Shown piece after piece: positions 1-8,373 of a stretch of 64,000 nt of DNA. This stretch comes from CAWCHZ01 sp963795555 (GTDB lineage: Bacteria > Actinomycetota > Thermoleophilia > Solirubrobacterales > Solirubrobacteraceae). Position 1 is the stretch's first letter; each line of letters opens with the position of its first letter. A program made the position numbers and the translations under genes. The stretch lies in contig CAWCHZ010000002.1 in the NCBI GenBank assembly GCA_963795555.1, positions 62,001 through 126,000 of the forward strand. The letters are read 5' to 3'. The notes under the pieces were generated by a model that made no database searches, had not been told where the DNA came from, and was given only the letters and a program-made list of their open reading frames with translations.

Positions 1-487
1 AGACGTCGCTGCAGACGAGCACGCCGCGGCGCGCGATGCGTCGGCGCGTAGCGCCGCTGCGCACCTGTCGCAGTGACAGCTCCAGCACCGCGGCGACCTC
101 CGACGCGTTGGCTTGCCAGCTGCGACCGGGCTCGATCAGGCCGACGAACGGCTGGATCGCATAGCCGGTGGCCACCGTCCAGGTTGGCTCGAGTGCGCCG
201 ACCACGCTGACCGCCTCCGGTGGCAGGCCAATCTCCTCGTCGGCCTCGCGCAGCGCGGTGTGCAGCAGATCGGCGTCGTCGGGCTCCTGACGACCGCCGG
301 GGAACGAGATCTCGCCCGCGTGGCGGCGCAGGCCCGCGTGGCGACGCGTGAAGACGGCGTGCAGCTCGCCGTCGTCCAGGTAGAGCGGCACCAGCACGGC
401 CGCATCCGTGCGCCCGGAGAGCTCGCGCGCCTCGACCTCGCCTGCCGCTGGCAGCAGCGCCGAGAGCTGATCGCGGATCGAGGTCAT
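1..487 (-). CDS. Nudix hydrolase, CoA pyrophosphatase-like (3' end cut by window edge)
   Basis: Reading leftwards from ATG at 487, the frame stays open to the window edge, giving 162 residues of a protein that continues beyond it. The Nudix box is clear at residues 64-86: it opens GGRQEPDD and closes READEEIGL, with the REx2EE metal-binding glutamates present. The upstream stretch AVLVPLYLDDGELHAVFTRR and the HAGEISFPGGR lead-in are typical of the NudL/CoA pyrophosphatase branch. That branch cleaves the pyrophosphate bond of CoA or acyl-CoA. The branch assignment is inference; membership of the Nudix superfamily is secure. The gene is divergent from the YciI-like gene at 595, about 107 bp away. 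Confidence 0.85.
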   Translation of the reverse strand, partial: MTSIRDQLSALLPAAGEVEARELSGRTDAAVLVPLYLDDGELHAVFTRRHAGLRRHAGEISFPGGRQEPDDADLLHTALREADEEIGLPPEAVSVVGALEPTWTVATGYAIQPFVGLIEPGRSWQANASEVAAVLELSLRQVRSGATRRRIARRGVLVCSDV

Positions 488-594
488 GGCCGGTGGCGGT
501 CGTGTGCGCGCTGGCGGCTGGCGACGTTGGCGTTGCCCGGTGGCGTTGGCGTGGGGGGTGGAGGCGTTGGGCAGCTGGAGGTAGGGTCCCGACG

Positions 595-891
595 ATGTTC
601 GCACTGATCTCGCATTACCTGAAGCCGCTGGCCGAGGTCGATCGCGTCGCGCCCGAGCACCGCGAGTGGCTGGGACGCCAGGTGCAGGCCGGGCGCATGA
701 TCCTCGCTGGTCGCCAGGACCCGCCGGTCGGCGGCGTCCTGATCGCCACGGGCAGCGACCGCGCCGCGGTGCTGGCGATGCTCGACGGAGATCCCTACGT
801 GCGCGAGGCGGTTGCCCAGTACGAGGTCGTCGCCTTCGCCGAGCGCTCGATGCACCCGGTCCTGGCGGAGCTCTTGGAGCAGCTCGGCTAG
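595..891 (+). CDS. YciI-like family protein
   Basis: A 98-residue protein beginning MFALISHYLKPLAEVDRV at ATG 595. Longer in-frame starts upstream only add a low-complexity Trp/Gly/Arg stretch that is antisense to the Nudix gene region, so the ATG was chosen. The pattern Y-L-K-P-L-x-x-V-D, then HREWL, then a glycine-rich GRQDPPVGGVLI segment and DPYVREAVAQYEVVAF matches the small ferredoxin-like YciI fold (YCII domain). Members carry a conserved His-Asp pair and are often of unknown function. The Asp and the HREWL histidine are present here. Function in the cell is unknown. The gene stands alone between divergent and convergent neighbours. Confidence 0.8.
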   Translation: MFALISHYLKPLAEVDRVAPEHREWLGRQVQAGRMILAGRQDPPVGGVLIATGSDRAAVLAMLDGDPYVREAVAQYEVVAFAERSMHPVLAELLEQLG

Positions 892-928
892 ACGGTCGCG
901 CAGGCGCAGCGCCCCCCGCCAGCGTCGC

Positions 929-1333
929 CTAGCGCAGCGCCGCCACCTCGATGCGCTCGTCGAACATCACCTCGCCGTCGAGCGTGCGGTGGACCGGACA
1001 GCGCGCGGCGATCGTGGTGAGCTTGGCGACCTGGTCATCGCTGAGCCCGGCCGGAAAGCGGTAGACGAGGTTGAAGCGCGTCGGACAGCCGCGCTCGGCC
1101 GGCGCGTACTCCGCCTCGACCTCGAGCTGGCCGATGTCCCAGCCCTTGCGCGTCGCATACATCTCCATCGTGATCGCCGAGCACGCGGCGAGGCTCGCCG
1201 CAAGCAGCTCCTGCGGGCTCGGCGCGTTGTCGTCTCCGCCGAGCTCGCGCGGCTCGTCGGCGGCGAGATTGTGCTCGCGGATCGTGATGTCGTGCTGGTA
1301 TCCGCCGGTCCGGCGGCGAGCGATGGCCTTCAT
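929..1333 (-). CDS. OsmC/Ohr family peroxiredoxin-like protein
   Basis: A 134-residue protein. The two redox-cysteine regions of the OsmC/Ohr family are visible: SLAACSAITMEMYA near residues 47-60 and ARCPVHRTL near 109-117. The GGDDNAPSPQELLAASLA segment that precedes the first cysteine is also characteristic. OsmC-type proteins reduce organic hydroperoxides using this cysteine pair. Members with this spacing are the general OsmC/YhfA group rather than classical Ohr, so the exact peroxide substrate is uncertain. It converges on the YciI-like gene, with a 37-bp gap. It is downstream of the DUF1015 gene on the same strand, but 157 bp separate them, so it probably has its own promoter. Confidence 0.88.
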   Translation of the reverse strand: MKAIARRRTGGYQHDITIREHNLAADEPRELGGDDNAPSPQELLAASLAACSAITMEMYATRKGWDIGQLEVEAEYAPAERGCPTRFNLVYRFPAGLSDDQVAKLTTIAARCPVHRTLDGEVMFDERIEVAALR

Positions 1334-1490
1334 GTTCGTCCTTGTATGCGAATGGCCGGCCGGGAGTGGCCGGTCGGCTCCATCGTAGCCGGGCCGGCGT
1401 CGTCGCCGAGGTCGCGGCGCCGGGTCGGGGCCGCAGCGGCGTTCGGCGGCTCATCCGCCGGTGGCCGAGCGTGATCTCAGCAGCCGGCCG

Positions 1491-2744
1491 CTAGTCCGTG
1501 AGCGGGTTGAACAGCAGGCCCGTCGGCACCTTCGGCAGGAAGTAGGTCGACTTGGGCGGCATGTTCTCGCCTGCCGCGGCGACGGCCTGGATCTGGCCGA
1601 CCGGCGTGGGGGCCATGAAGAAGGCGGCCTCACAGCGGCCCTCGCGCACCGACTCGATCGCGCTGGCCGCGTCGCGCGCGTAGTCGAGCCCGTCGAGGTG
1701 CGCGATCGCCTCCTCGTCCATGCCGAGCGCGTCGCGCAGCAACAGCGCCTCGAGCATGGCGGTGTCGAGCTGGCGGTAGGCGTCCGAGCGGTCCGGCAGC
1801 GCGGCCCGCACACGCGCCGGGTCGCGCAGCGTCAGTCGCAAGGGCCGGCGCTCGCGGGCATCGAGGTAGCCGATCTGCAGCGCGTCCGAGCCGTTGGGGA
1901 CGAGCTCGTCGGTAGCAACCTCGGTGATCTCAAAGGACTCCTCGATCGCGCGGCGCAGCGCCGCGCGGCGCTGATCGTCGAGCGGGGCGATCAGCCGGTG
2001 GGTGGGATAGACGGCCAGACCGGGGTCCTCGAGCGCGACGACGCACATCAAGACGTAGCGGTGGGCACCCTCGCCGCCGACCTCCTCGGCATACAGGCGC
2101 GCCGCCTCGTAGCGGTGGTGGCCGTCGGCGATCAACAGCTCACGGTCGGCCAGCGCGGCGTGAACCTCCTCAGCGACGGCCGGGTCGGTCACGCGCCAGA
2201 GCCGGTTGATGGTGCCGCCGGCGCTGGGCGCCTCGCCCCAGGCGGGGCCGCTCAGGTGCGGCTCGAGCGCGCTCCAGGAGCGCCGGCCGGGGTCCGCGAC
2301 GAGTGCGAAGACGGGCGAGAGGTTGGCTCGCGTAGCGCGCGTCAGGCGCAGGCGATCCTCCTGTGGGGCGGGGTGGGTTCGCTCGTGCGAGCGGATGCGC
2401 CCGGCGCCATAGTCCTCGATCCGCACGCGACAGAGGATCCCGTGACGGGTCCGCCGTCCCCCATCGGGCTCGTCGAAGTCTTGCGTCAACGCCCACAACG
2501 CGGGCTGCTCGTCGCGCACGAGGATGCCGTCGGCCTGCCAGCGCTCGAGCAGCTCGGCCGACCCGCGGTAGGGATCGGGACCGGCGGCGAGATCGATGTG
2601 GACGACGTTGTAGGGGGATTGCGCGGCGAGTCGGGCGCGCTCCTCGGCATCGATGCCGTCGTAGGGTGGCGAGACGACGCTGCCGAGCGCGCCGACCCGG
2701 GCAAGGTCGTAGTGCAGCGCGCGCAGCGGTTGGACATCGGCCAT
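1491..2744 (-). CDS. DUF1015 family protein
   Basis: A 417-residue protein starting MADVQPLRALHYD at ATG 2744. The open frame continues far upstream to 3719 but reads through an unrelated gene, so the conserved start was used. The hallmarks of DUF1015 are all present: VVSPPYDGIDAEERARL near the N-terminus, SPYNVVHIDL, the GILCRVRIEDYGAGRIRSHERTHP block, and LLIADGHHRYEAA in the middle. The C-terminus carries KSTYFLPKVPTGLLFNPL. The family is widespread in bacteria and often lies near serine biosynthesis genes, but no biochemical role is firmly known to me. No such partner is seen here. Confidence 0.9.
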   Translation of the reverse strand: MADVQPLRALHYDLARVGALGSVVSPPYDGIDAEERARLAAQSPYNVVHIDLAAGPDPYRGSAELLERWQADGILVRDEQPALWALTQDFDEPDGGRRTRHGILCRVRIEDYGAGRIRSHERTHPAPQEDRLRLTRATRANLSPVFALVADPGRRSWSALEPHLSGPAWGEAPSAGGTINRLWRVTDPAVAEEVHAALADRELLIADGHHRYEAARLYAEEVGGEGAHRYVLMCVVALEDPGLAVYPTHRLIAPLDDQRRAALRRAIEESFEITEVATDELVPNGSDALQIGYLDARERRPLRLTLRDPARVRAALPDRSDAYRQLDTAMLEALLLRDALGMDEEAIAHLDGLDYARDAASAIESVREGRCEAAFFMAPTPVGQIQAVAAAGENMPPKSTYFLPKVPTGLLFNPLTD

Positions 2745-2893
2745 GGCGGCGGCGAGGCTACTACAGCCCGCAAGGCGCGGGAACCGCTCGAGCGTCAGGA
2801 CTGGGCCGCTGGGGTGGTGGAAGGGGCCGTCGCTCGTGCGGCCGCGGGGCGGCTGGCCGCGCGCTGCGGACGCCCTCGCCACGGGACGCCCTG

Positions 2894-3532
2894 TCAGCCG
2901 CGCGCGCCGAAATCGCTGGTGTAGGTGGCGCTTGCGGCGGAGGCGCCGGCGCCGGGCACCGGCAGTCCGCGCGCCACGCCGATGCCGATGTCGTGGTAGC
3001 GCGACGACAGGATGTTCGCGCGATGTGGCGGGCTGCGCATCCAGCCGGCGACGATCGCCTGCGGCGTCGCCCGCGGGCCGGTGCCCCAGGCGATGTCCTC
3101 TCCCACCGTCCAGGAGAGCGCGCCGCGCAGGTAGCCCACGAGCTCGGCGCGGGTGACGACGTTGTCGCCGGTGGGCGATGTGTGCGCGAAGTAGGCGTGC
3201 GACACCATGTCCTGCGTGTGCCGTGCCGCCGCCCTGGACAGCTGCGGGCTGGTGCGCAGCGCCGGCAGGCCATCGGCGGCGCGCTGCTCGTTGATCAGGC
3301 AGATCGTCGCGCGCCTGATCATCGCCAGCGTCGAGCTTGGCGGCGCATCGGCGCGGGGACAGCCACGCGCGGCATGCGCGCTGACCTGCGCGTGCGACCG
3401 GCCCGGCTGGGCTGAGCTCGGCAGCGCATCGACCGCCAGCGGCGCCAGCAGGCAGAGGGCGGCTGTCGGCGCCGCGAGCAGGCGCAGGGCGGCTGTGGGC
3501 GCCGCAAGCAGGCGCAGCGTTCGGCTGAGCAT
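2894..3532 (-). CDS. Secreted CAP/SCP-domain protein (YkwD-like)
   Basis: A 212-residue secreted protein. The start chosen is the ATG at 3532 (MLSRTLRLLAAPTAA), which directly begins a hydrophobic signal segment; an ATG at 3580 would add 16 polar residues. The mature part is a CAP domain: CLINEQRAADGLPALR, then AAARHTQDMVSHAYFAHTSPTG with the first His, VGEDIAWG with the Glu, and the AGWMRSPPHRANILSSRYHDIGIG signature with the second His and Asn. CAP proteins in bacteria are extracellular and of uncertain activity. The signal peptide is internally repeated (LRLLAAPTAA twice, then LCLLAP), caused by a 30-bp DNA repeat. Confidence 0.88.
   Translation of the reverse strand: MLSRTLRLLAAPTAALRLLAAPTAALCLLAPLAVDALPSSAQPGRSHAQVSAHAARGCPRADAPPSSTLAMIRRATICLINEQRAADGLPALRTSPQLSRAAARHTQDMVSHAYFAHTSPTGDNVVTRAELVGYLRGALSWTVGEDIAWGTGPRATPQAIVAGWMRSPPHRANILSSRYHDIGIGVARGLPVPGAGASAASATYTSDFGARG
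3441..3517. repeat. 30-bp tandem repeat coding for the signal peptide
   Basis: Two units of 30 bp begin at 3468 and 3498 with GGCGCCGC(G/A)AGCAGGCGCAG. A shorter, more diverged unit of 27 bp precedes them at 3441. On the minus strand they encode the repeated LRLLAAPTAA segment of the CAP protein signal peptide. The period is a multiple of three, so the reading frame is kept. Confidence 0.8.
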
Positions 3533-3794
3533 CGGGGTGAGGTCGCGGAGGCGGCGAGCTTGGGACGCGGCGGCTTTCAAACGGGGGATCGCTTCCCGGG
3601 CGCGAGAAGCTGACCGTCACGAGCATCGGTCTGGCCGCGCCGCTCACCGGAGCACCCGGCCAGCGAGTAGACGAATGTCGGGGGGGCGCACCAGCGCTGG
3701 CGCTGTGCGCCTCAGGCAATGGCGGTGCGGGGCGCGTCTGGCAACAGCGGCGGGTGCGCGTCGAGGTCGGACGCGAGGCCGGCTCGGCCAGACC

Positions 3795-3800
3795 TATACT
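3795..3800 (+). promoter_or_regulatory. -10 element of the tRNA-Pro gene
   Basis: TATACT lies ten bases before the tRNA 5' end in an otherwise GC-rich region. A convincing -35 at 16-18 bp upstream is not visible. The implied start site is only a few bases before the mature tRNA. Confidence 0.5.
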
Positions 3801-3809
3801 CGTGCGCCA

Positions 3810-3883
3810 CGGGGCGTGGCGCAGCCTGGTAGCGCGCGGCGTTTGGGTCGCCGAGGTCCCCGGTTCGAATCCGGGCGCCCCGA
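3810..3883 (+). tRNA. tRNA-Pro (anticodon TGG)
   Basis: A complete cloverleaf of 74 nt. The acceptor arm CGGGGCG pairs with CGCCCCG, the D arm is GCGC-loop-GCGC, and the anticodon arm is CGGCG/CGCCG with loop TTTGGGT, giving anticodon TGG at 3844-3846. The T arm is CCCGG-TTCGAAT-CCGGG, followed by discriminator A at 3883. The CCA end is not encoded (TTG follows). Sequence matches the usual bacterial proline tRNA layout closely. Confidence 0.97.
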
Positions 3884-3929
3884 TTGGTTAGAGAACCGCG
3901 AAGGCCAGCGAACACGGGCGAAAAGCGCC

Positions 3930-4294
3930 TGAGCGACGCGGATGTACGAGGGCGCTGCGGACCTCGAAGAGCGAATAGCCGCTGCAAGGGCAGCTTTCCA
4001 CGGTCGAGCGGCGGCTCGACGCCGACCAGGCGGGAGCCGATCAACAGCTTCTCTGGCGTAACGAGCCGATCGAGCGCCTGCGCGTCTTGTGTGGGCAGCG
4101 CAGCCTCAAGGAACTCATTGGCATACGCCTCCGCAGAGAGGGCAGCAAACAGCACCGCGTTTCGTAGAAGCCGAGGCGGCGGTTCATGGCGCTGAGCTCA
4201 CGCTGCGAGGCCTCCAGCAGGGAGCCGTGGTAGTAGTCTGCTATCTCGGCGCAGAGCGCGGGTGAGCTACGTCGCGTACGCCGATCGTGCTCAT
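3930..4294 (-). pseudogene. Frameshifted remnant of an unidentified gene (possibly HEPN-like)
   Basis: This stretch, up to the 4365 gene, has no intact gene, but on the minus strand three reading frames each hold a coherent piece. An ATG at 4294 opens MSTIGVRDVAHPRS and stops at 4241. A second frame reads ALCAEIADYYHGSLLEAS and continues RELSAMNRRLGFYET. A third reads RNAVLFAALSAEAYANEF and runs on through LEAALPTQDAQALDRLV. Joined in order they look like one protein broken by at least two frameshifts. The A-x-E-A-x-x-N-E motif resembles small HEPN-type or uncharacterised proteins with an S/A-x-x-A-x-E-A-Y-x-N-x-F helix. That link is a guess from motif memory. Apart from this remnant and a palindrome at 4308, nothing else is seen between the tRNA and the ABC genes. 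Confidence 0.45.
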
Positions 4295-4307
4295 AGCAAC
4301 CCCCGAT

Positions 4308-4323
4308 GTACGTATAAACGTAC
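4308..4323. promoter_or_regulatory. Perfect 16-bp palindrome
   Basis: GTACGT-ATAA-ACGTAC, six-base arms with a four-base centre, lies 14 bp upstream of the ATG of the frameshifted remnant. It is one of few AT-containing palindromes in the area and could have been its operator. No binding protein is implied by the sequence. Confidence 0.4.
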
Positions 4324-4364
4324 GCACAAAGGTGGCGCTTGAGGAAATCGTGAAGTTACGCGGG

Positions 4365-7034
4365 TCAGAGGTCCCGTAGTTCTTCGATCCCGGGCCGGCG
4401 TAGCGCTCGGAGGGTGATGAGCCCGGCGACGAGTACGGTCGCCACGACGGCCAGGCCGACCCCGAGCAGGTAGCTCCACGGGACCGACAGGAAGTCGGGC
4501 GGGGGATCGAACACACCCGTCAGGACGTCGATCAGGGTGACCGAGAGCACCGTCGCGATGACACTGCCGAGGAGCAGGCCGCCGACGGTGACGAAGATCG
4601 ATTCGCCCCACACGAACCCGCCGAGCTGCCGGATGCGGGCGCCGAGCGCGCTGGCGATCGCGAACGTACGCCGCCGCTCCTGGAAGCCGAGCCCGAGCGC
4701 GAGGCCGCTTGCCGCGGCCGCGAGCACGAGCGCGAAGCCCAGCTCGATGCGGGTCAGTCCGGACAGCTCGACGGCGGTCAGGTTGGATCCGACGACGTGG
4801 CGCTGGTTGACGATGTCGGTGACCTGGGCGCTTGATCCGAGGATGCGCGCGATGCGCCTGTGGACGATCGCGGGACTGGTCCCGTCGGTTTGTACGAGGA
4901 AGCTGCCGACGGCGTCAGATCGGGTTCGACTGGTGATGTAGCTCTGGTTGGCGACGAAGAACGAGTCCTTCGGGGCGGTGGGGAACTCCTTGGCAACGCC
5001 CTCGTAGCGGAACGGGATCGTGGTGAGCTGCCTGGTCTGCCCGTCCTGCAGCCGGAGCCGGATGGTGTCCCCAGGGTGGAGTTGGTAGTCGTGGACCGTC
5101 TCGGCGCTGACGAGGATCGCGTCGCGCTGGGTGGCGAGGATCTTCATCAGCCCCGCGGCCGTGCCACCGGCGAACCATCCGTTCTGGAGCTTTCCCTGGC
5201 TGGTGATCGTCTGCGGCCGGACGCCGTAGAGATCCTGCAGGTCTGCGCCGATGTAGGCGAAGCGGTGCTGCAGCGGCTCGACGGAGCCGACGCCCGCGAT
5301 GCGCCCCAGCTGGGCGATGCCCTGCTGTGGCCCGACGTGGGCGCCGGGAGACTCGGTGACGGTCACGTCGGCGCCGTTCGACAACCGCGCATCGACCTCG
5401 GCCTGGGCCTGGTAGGTGGAGTTGAACACCGACGTTGATCCGGCGAAGGCAGCGGTGAGCGCGACGAGCGCGACGGCGCGCGCGAGGAGTTTCCGCTGAC
5501 GGCTCATCGTCGCCGAGACGGTCGGAGCGAGCTCGCCGGCGAGCGGTCGCAACGCTCCGGCAAGCGGCCGGCGGCCGCGGGCCAGGAGCAGATCGGCAAG
5601 CCGGTAGGCGAGCAGTCCGAACCCGATCCACCCGAGCACGGGGGCGAGCAGCGCGTACCAGTTGACTGATACCTGCGCGACGCCCTCGGGCGCGAGCACG
5701 AGCTGGTAGCCGTTCTGTGAGGCCTGCCAGTACACGAAGCCGGCGATCGCCAGCGCGACGAAGTCGAGCCCGAACCGCGCCCACGCCGGGCCGCGATCGA
5801 CCCGTCCGATCTGCCGGCGCTGTCCGGCGACGGTCAATGCGCGTGCGTCGCGCAGGGCCGGGAGCGCGATCGACCAGGCAGCGATCGCGAGACCGACCGT
5901 CGCTGCCCCAACCGACCAGAGGATCGCAGACACGGTGCCGGCGCCGAACGACGCGGTGCCGAAGCTGCTCTGCCCGATCAGGAGCGCGGCGCCAAGGCCG
6001 ACGATGACGCCGATGGCGCCGGCGAACAGCGTCTCGGCGAGCGCGATCCAGACAAGCGTCCGAGTCGCGGCTCCGCGCGTGCGCAGCAACGCTGCATCCC
6101 GGCGCCGGCGCCCGGCACCCGCCGAGGCGATCAGCGCGGTCACGAGACCGGCCAGGATCGCTCCCGGGACGCCGAGGAACAGGAACAGGATCTGCGCGTA
6201 GAGGGCGTCCTGACGGGCGCTGTCGAGCGCCGCACCGAGGTTGTCGCCGACGACTCCGGCCCCAGTCAAGCGGCTCTCGAGGTTGTGCGCTCGCGCGCTG
6301 ATCTGGTCGAAGGCCGCGCTCGGGCTGCTCGGCAGCGCGTGTGAGAGCGTCGCGTGGATCTGGGTGTGGACCAGCTCAGGCCGAGCGGCGATCACCGGGG
6401 CTTCGACGCGCGCGAAGTCGGCCTGCGGCAGGATCAGCACGTTGTCCGGCGGGGCGGTGGCCTGCGCGCCCGGCAGCGCGCCGACCCGCTGGAACAGCGA
6501 GTCGGCATAGGGAAGGTCGACTACCCCGCTGACAGTGACGTGGGCGGGTTTGGCTCCCGGCCGCGCGACGGTCACGGTGTCGCCTGGCGCGACGTGCAGG
6601 TTGGAAGCGGCCTGCTGGGCGATCAGCACGCCGGCGAGCGTTCCGGACAGCAGCCGCAGCTCATTGGGGAACGCGGCCGGATAGCCCGGAGCGAGTCCGA
6701 GCACCTGCGCGGCGCCGGTCGTCTGGGTCGTCCCGTGGGTTGTGGCGGTGAGGCCGGGGGACTGGGTGAACTGCACGGTCAGCGCCTGCCTGACCTGTGG
6801 GTAGCCGCGAACCTGGCCGAGCACGTCTGTGGCGTTTGACCCGGACTGCACCTGCACCTGCCAGTCGACGGCCACGCGCGCGATGGCGCGCTGGGTCATC
6901 TTGGCGTTCGTCGCCGACAGGAACGCGCCGATCGACGCGATCAGGGCCACACCCACGGCCACCCCGGTCGCGGTGGCGAGGATCCGGGTCGGCCGGTGGG
7001 TGACAAGCCCGCGGAGCCAGCTCAGCGCGACCAC
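4365..7034 (-). CDS. ABC transporter permease, FtsX/MacB type
   Basis: An 889-residue membrane protein with two FtsX-like modules. The first begins with a transmembrane segment near residues 18-40 followed by a large external domain. A group of membrane helices follows, including residues about 278-305 (LFLFLGVPGAILAGLVTALI) and 327-355. A second external domain and a C-terminal helix cluster (ALVLAAAASGLALGLG onward, ending FLSVPWSYLLGVGLAVVATVLV) complete it. This two-module layout fits lipoprotein or peptide export permeases that work with LolD/MacB-type ATPases. It overlaps the preceding ATPase gene by 13 nt and is the last gene of the 9029-to-4365 operon. The substrate is unknown; the divergent two-component system suggests export of a stress-inducing compound. 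Confidence 0.88.
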   Translation of the reverse strand: MVALSWLRGLVTHRPTRILATATGVAVGVALIASIGAFLSATNAKMTQRAIARVAVDWQVQVQSGSNATDVLGQVRGYPQVRQALTVQFTQSPGLTATTHGTTQTTGAAQVLGLAPGYPAAFPNELRLLSGTLAGVLIAQQAASNLHVAPGDTVTVARPGAKPAHVTVSGVVDLPYADSLFQRVGALPGAQATAPPDNVLILPQADFARVEAPVIAARPELVHTQIHATLSHALPSSPSAAFDQISARAHNLESRLTGAGVVGDNLGAALDSARQDALYAQILFLFLGVPGAILAGLVTALIASAGAGRRRRDAALLRTRGAATRTLVWIALAETLFAGAIGVIVGLGAALLIGQSSFGTASFGAGTVSAILWSVGAATVGLAIAAWSIALPALRDARALTVAGQRRQIGRVDRGPAWARFGLDFVALAIAGFVYWQASQNGYQLVLAPEGVAQVSVNWYALLAPVLGWIGFGLLAYRLADLLLARGRRPLAGALRPLAGELAPTVSATMSRQRKLLARAVALVALTAAFAGSTSVFNSTYQAQAEVDARLSNGADVTVTESPGAHVGPQQGIAQLGRIAGVGSVEPLQHRFAYIGADLQDLYGVRPQTITSQGKLQNGWFAGGTAAGLMKILATQRDAILVSAETVHDYQLHPGDTIRLRLQDGQTRQLTTIPFRYEGVAKEFPTAPKDSFFVANQSYITSRTRSDAVGSFLVQTDGTSPAIVHRRIARILGSSAQVTDIVNQRHVVGSNLTAVELSGLTRIELGFALVLAAAASGLALGLGFQERRRTFAIASALGARIRQLGGFVWGESIFVTVGGLLLGSVIATVLSVTLIDVLTGVFDPPPDFLSVPWSYLLGVGLAVVATVLVAGLITLRALRRPGIEELRDL

Positions 7035-7711
7035 GTCGCCTCCCGTACGTCGTTGGTGAGCCGGCCGTTGTGGATCTCCCAGCGCTCAGGAAGGCGGCCG
7101 GCGACCTGAAGGTCGTGTGTCGAGATCACCAGTGCGGCGCGGGCATGGGCGCTGGCGGCGAGCAGGACGTCGACGACGGCAGCGGCGTTGACGCTGTCGA
7201 GCTGGCCGGTGGGCTCGTCGGCGAGGATCAGGCTCGGCTGCCCGGCGAGCGCGCGCGCGACAGCGACCCGCTGCGCCTGCCCACCCGAGATCTCCTCCGG
7301 GAGCTTGTCCGCGAGCTCCTCGAGCCCGAGCGTCCTCAGGGCGCCTCGGGCGACACGCCGGGCCTCGGTGTCCGTCATGCCGCCGATCACCAGCGGCAAA
7401 GCGGTGTTCTCGAGCACGCTCAGCGGCGCCAGCAGGCTGGGACCCTGGAAGATCACCGCGACGCGCGCGGGGCGCAGCTGCTCCCGCGTCCCGATCTGCG
7501 GCCAGCTCACGGCTCCGGTGCTCGGATCGTCCAGGCCCGCCATCAGATGCAGAAGGGTCGACTTGCCCGATCCCGATGGCCCGACGAGGCCGATCCGCTG
7601 ACCGGCGTTGACCTCGCAGTCGGTGGCCTGAAGCGCGACTGTCGCCGCCTGCCCCGTTCCGTAGGTGCGGGTGACGCCGTCGCAGCGCACGAGTGGACGT
7701 TGGTCGTTCAC
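7022..7711 (-). CDS. ABC transporter ATP-binding protein (LolD/MacB type) 2
   Basis: A 229-residue ATPase with all nucleotide-binding motifs: Walker A GPSGSGKST, signature SGGQAQRVAVARAL, Walker B LILADEPTGQLD, and a STHD H-loop. The length and the TGQLDS sequence after Walker B are typical of LolD/MacB-class exporters. It begins at ATG 7711, sharing an ATGA overlap with the stop of the first ATPase, and its 3' end runs 13 nt into the permease gene, so the three are translationally coupled. Having two different ATPases for one permease suggests a heterodimeric motor, as the permease also has two modules. Confidence 0.93.
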   Translation of the reverse strand: MNDQRPLVRCDGVTRTYGTGQAATVALQATDCEVNAGQRIGLVGPSGSGKSTLLHLMAGLDDPSTGAVSWPQIGTREQLRPARVAVIFQGPSLLAPLSVLENTALPLVIGGMTDTEARRVARGALRTLGLEELADKLPEEISGGQAQRVAVARALAGQPSLILADEPTGQLDSVNAAAVVDVLLAASAHARAALVISTHDLQVAGRLPERWEIHNGRLTNDVREATWSR

Positions 7712-8373
7712 GGGTCGATCCTTCCATCGAGGAGCCGGATCTCACGGTCCGCGGCGGCCGCGACCTCGCTGCTGTGCGTGACGATCAGCACCGCCGAACC
7801 GGCGTTGGCGCGGTCGCGCAGCAGGCCGAGGACACGGTTCGCGGTGACCGTGTCGAGCTCGCCCGTGGGCTCGTCGGCGAGGATCACCGGCGGGTCGTTG
7901 GCGAGCGCCACGGCCAGGCCCGCCCGCGCCAGCTCTCCCCCGGAGAGCTGCGACGGGCGCGCCGACGCCCGGTGGTCGATCCCGCATCGCTCGAGCACCT
8001 GTCCCAGCCACTGGGCCCCGGCGGTGCCGACGCCGATCCGCTGCGCCAACGCGAGATTGTCGGCGAGGCTGAGATGGCCGACGAGGTTGGCCTGCTGGAA
8101 CAGCATGCCGATCCGCGCTCCCCGAATCCGGGCACGCTCCTCCTCCGGACGGCGCGAAAGCCGTGTCCCGTCCACGGTGACGCTGCCGCCGTCGGGCTCG
8201 TCGAGGCCGGCCAGACAGGCCAGCAGGGTTGACTTCCCCGATCCGGAGGGGCCGGTCACCGCGACCATCTCCCCGGGCGCGAGGGCCAGCGAGACGCCCT
8301 GCAGGGCGAGTGTCTCGTCGTCCCCGGCGTGAAAGAACCGGTAGAGGCTGTGGGCCTGCAGCACCGCGCTCAT
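7708..8373 (-). CDS. ABC transporter ATP-binding protein (LolD/MacB type) 1
   Basis: A 221-residue ATPase from ATG 8373 (MSAVLQAHSLYRFF). The frame is open far upstream to 9048 but that part is antisense to the true frame of the lipoprotein. Motifs: Walker A GPSGSGKST, signature LSGGELARAGLAVAL, Walker B VILADEPTGELD, H-loop VTHS. The signature lacks the usual Q/R after SGGE (SGGELAR rather than SGGQQQR), so it is somewhat diverged from the second ATPase. ATGA overlaps couple it to both the lipoprotein gene before it and the ATPase after it. Confidence 0.92.
   Translation of the reverse strand: MSAVLQAHSLYRFFHAGDDETLALQGVSLALAPGEMVAVTGPSGSGKSTLLACLAGLDEPDGGSVTVDGTRLSRRPEEERARIRGARIGMLFQQANLVGHLSLADNLALAQRIGVGTAGAQWLGQVLERCGIDHRASARPSQLSGGELARAGLAVALANDPPVILADEPTGELDTVTANRVLGLLRDRANAGSAVLIVTHSSEVAAAADREIRLLDGRIDP

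Noticed and set aside
2745..3719. N-terminal extension of the DUF1015 gene to a 742-residue protein
   Set aside because: The extra residues are antisense-type Arg/Pro-rich text running through the CAP gene in another frame; DUF1015 homology begins at 2744.
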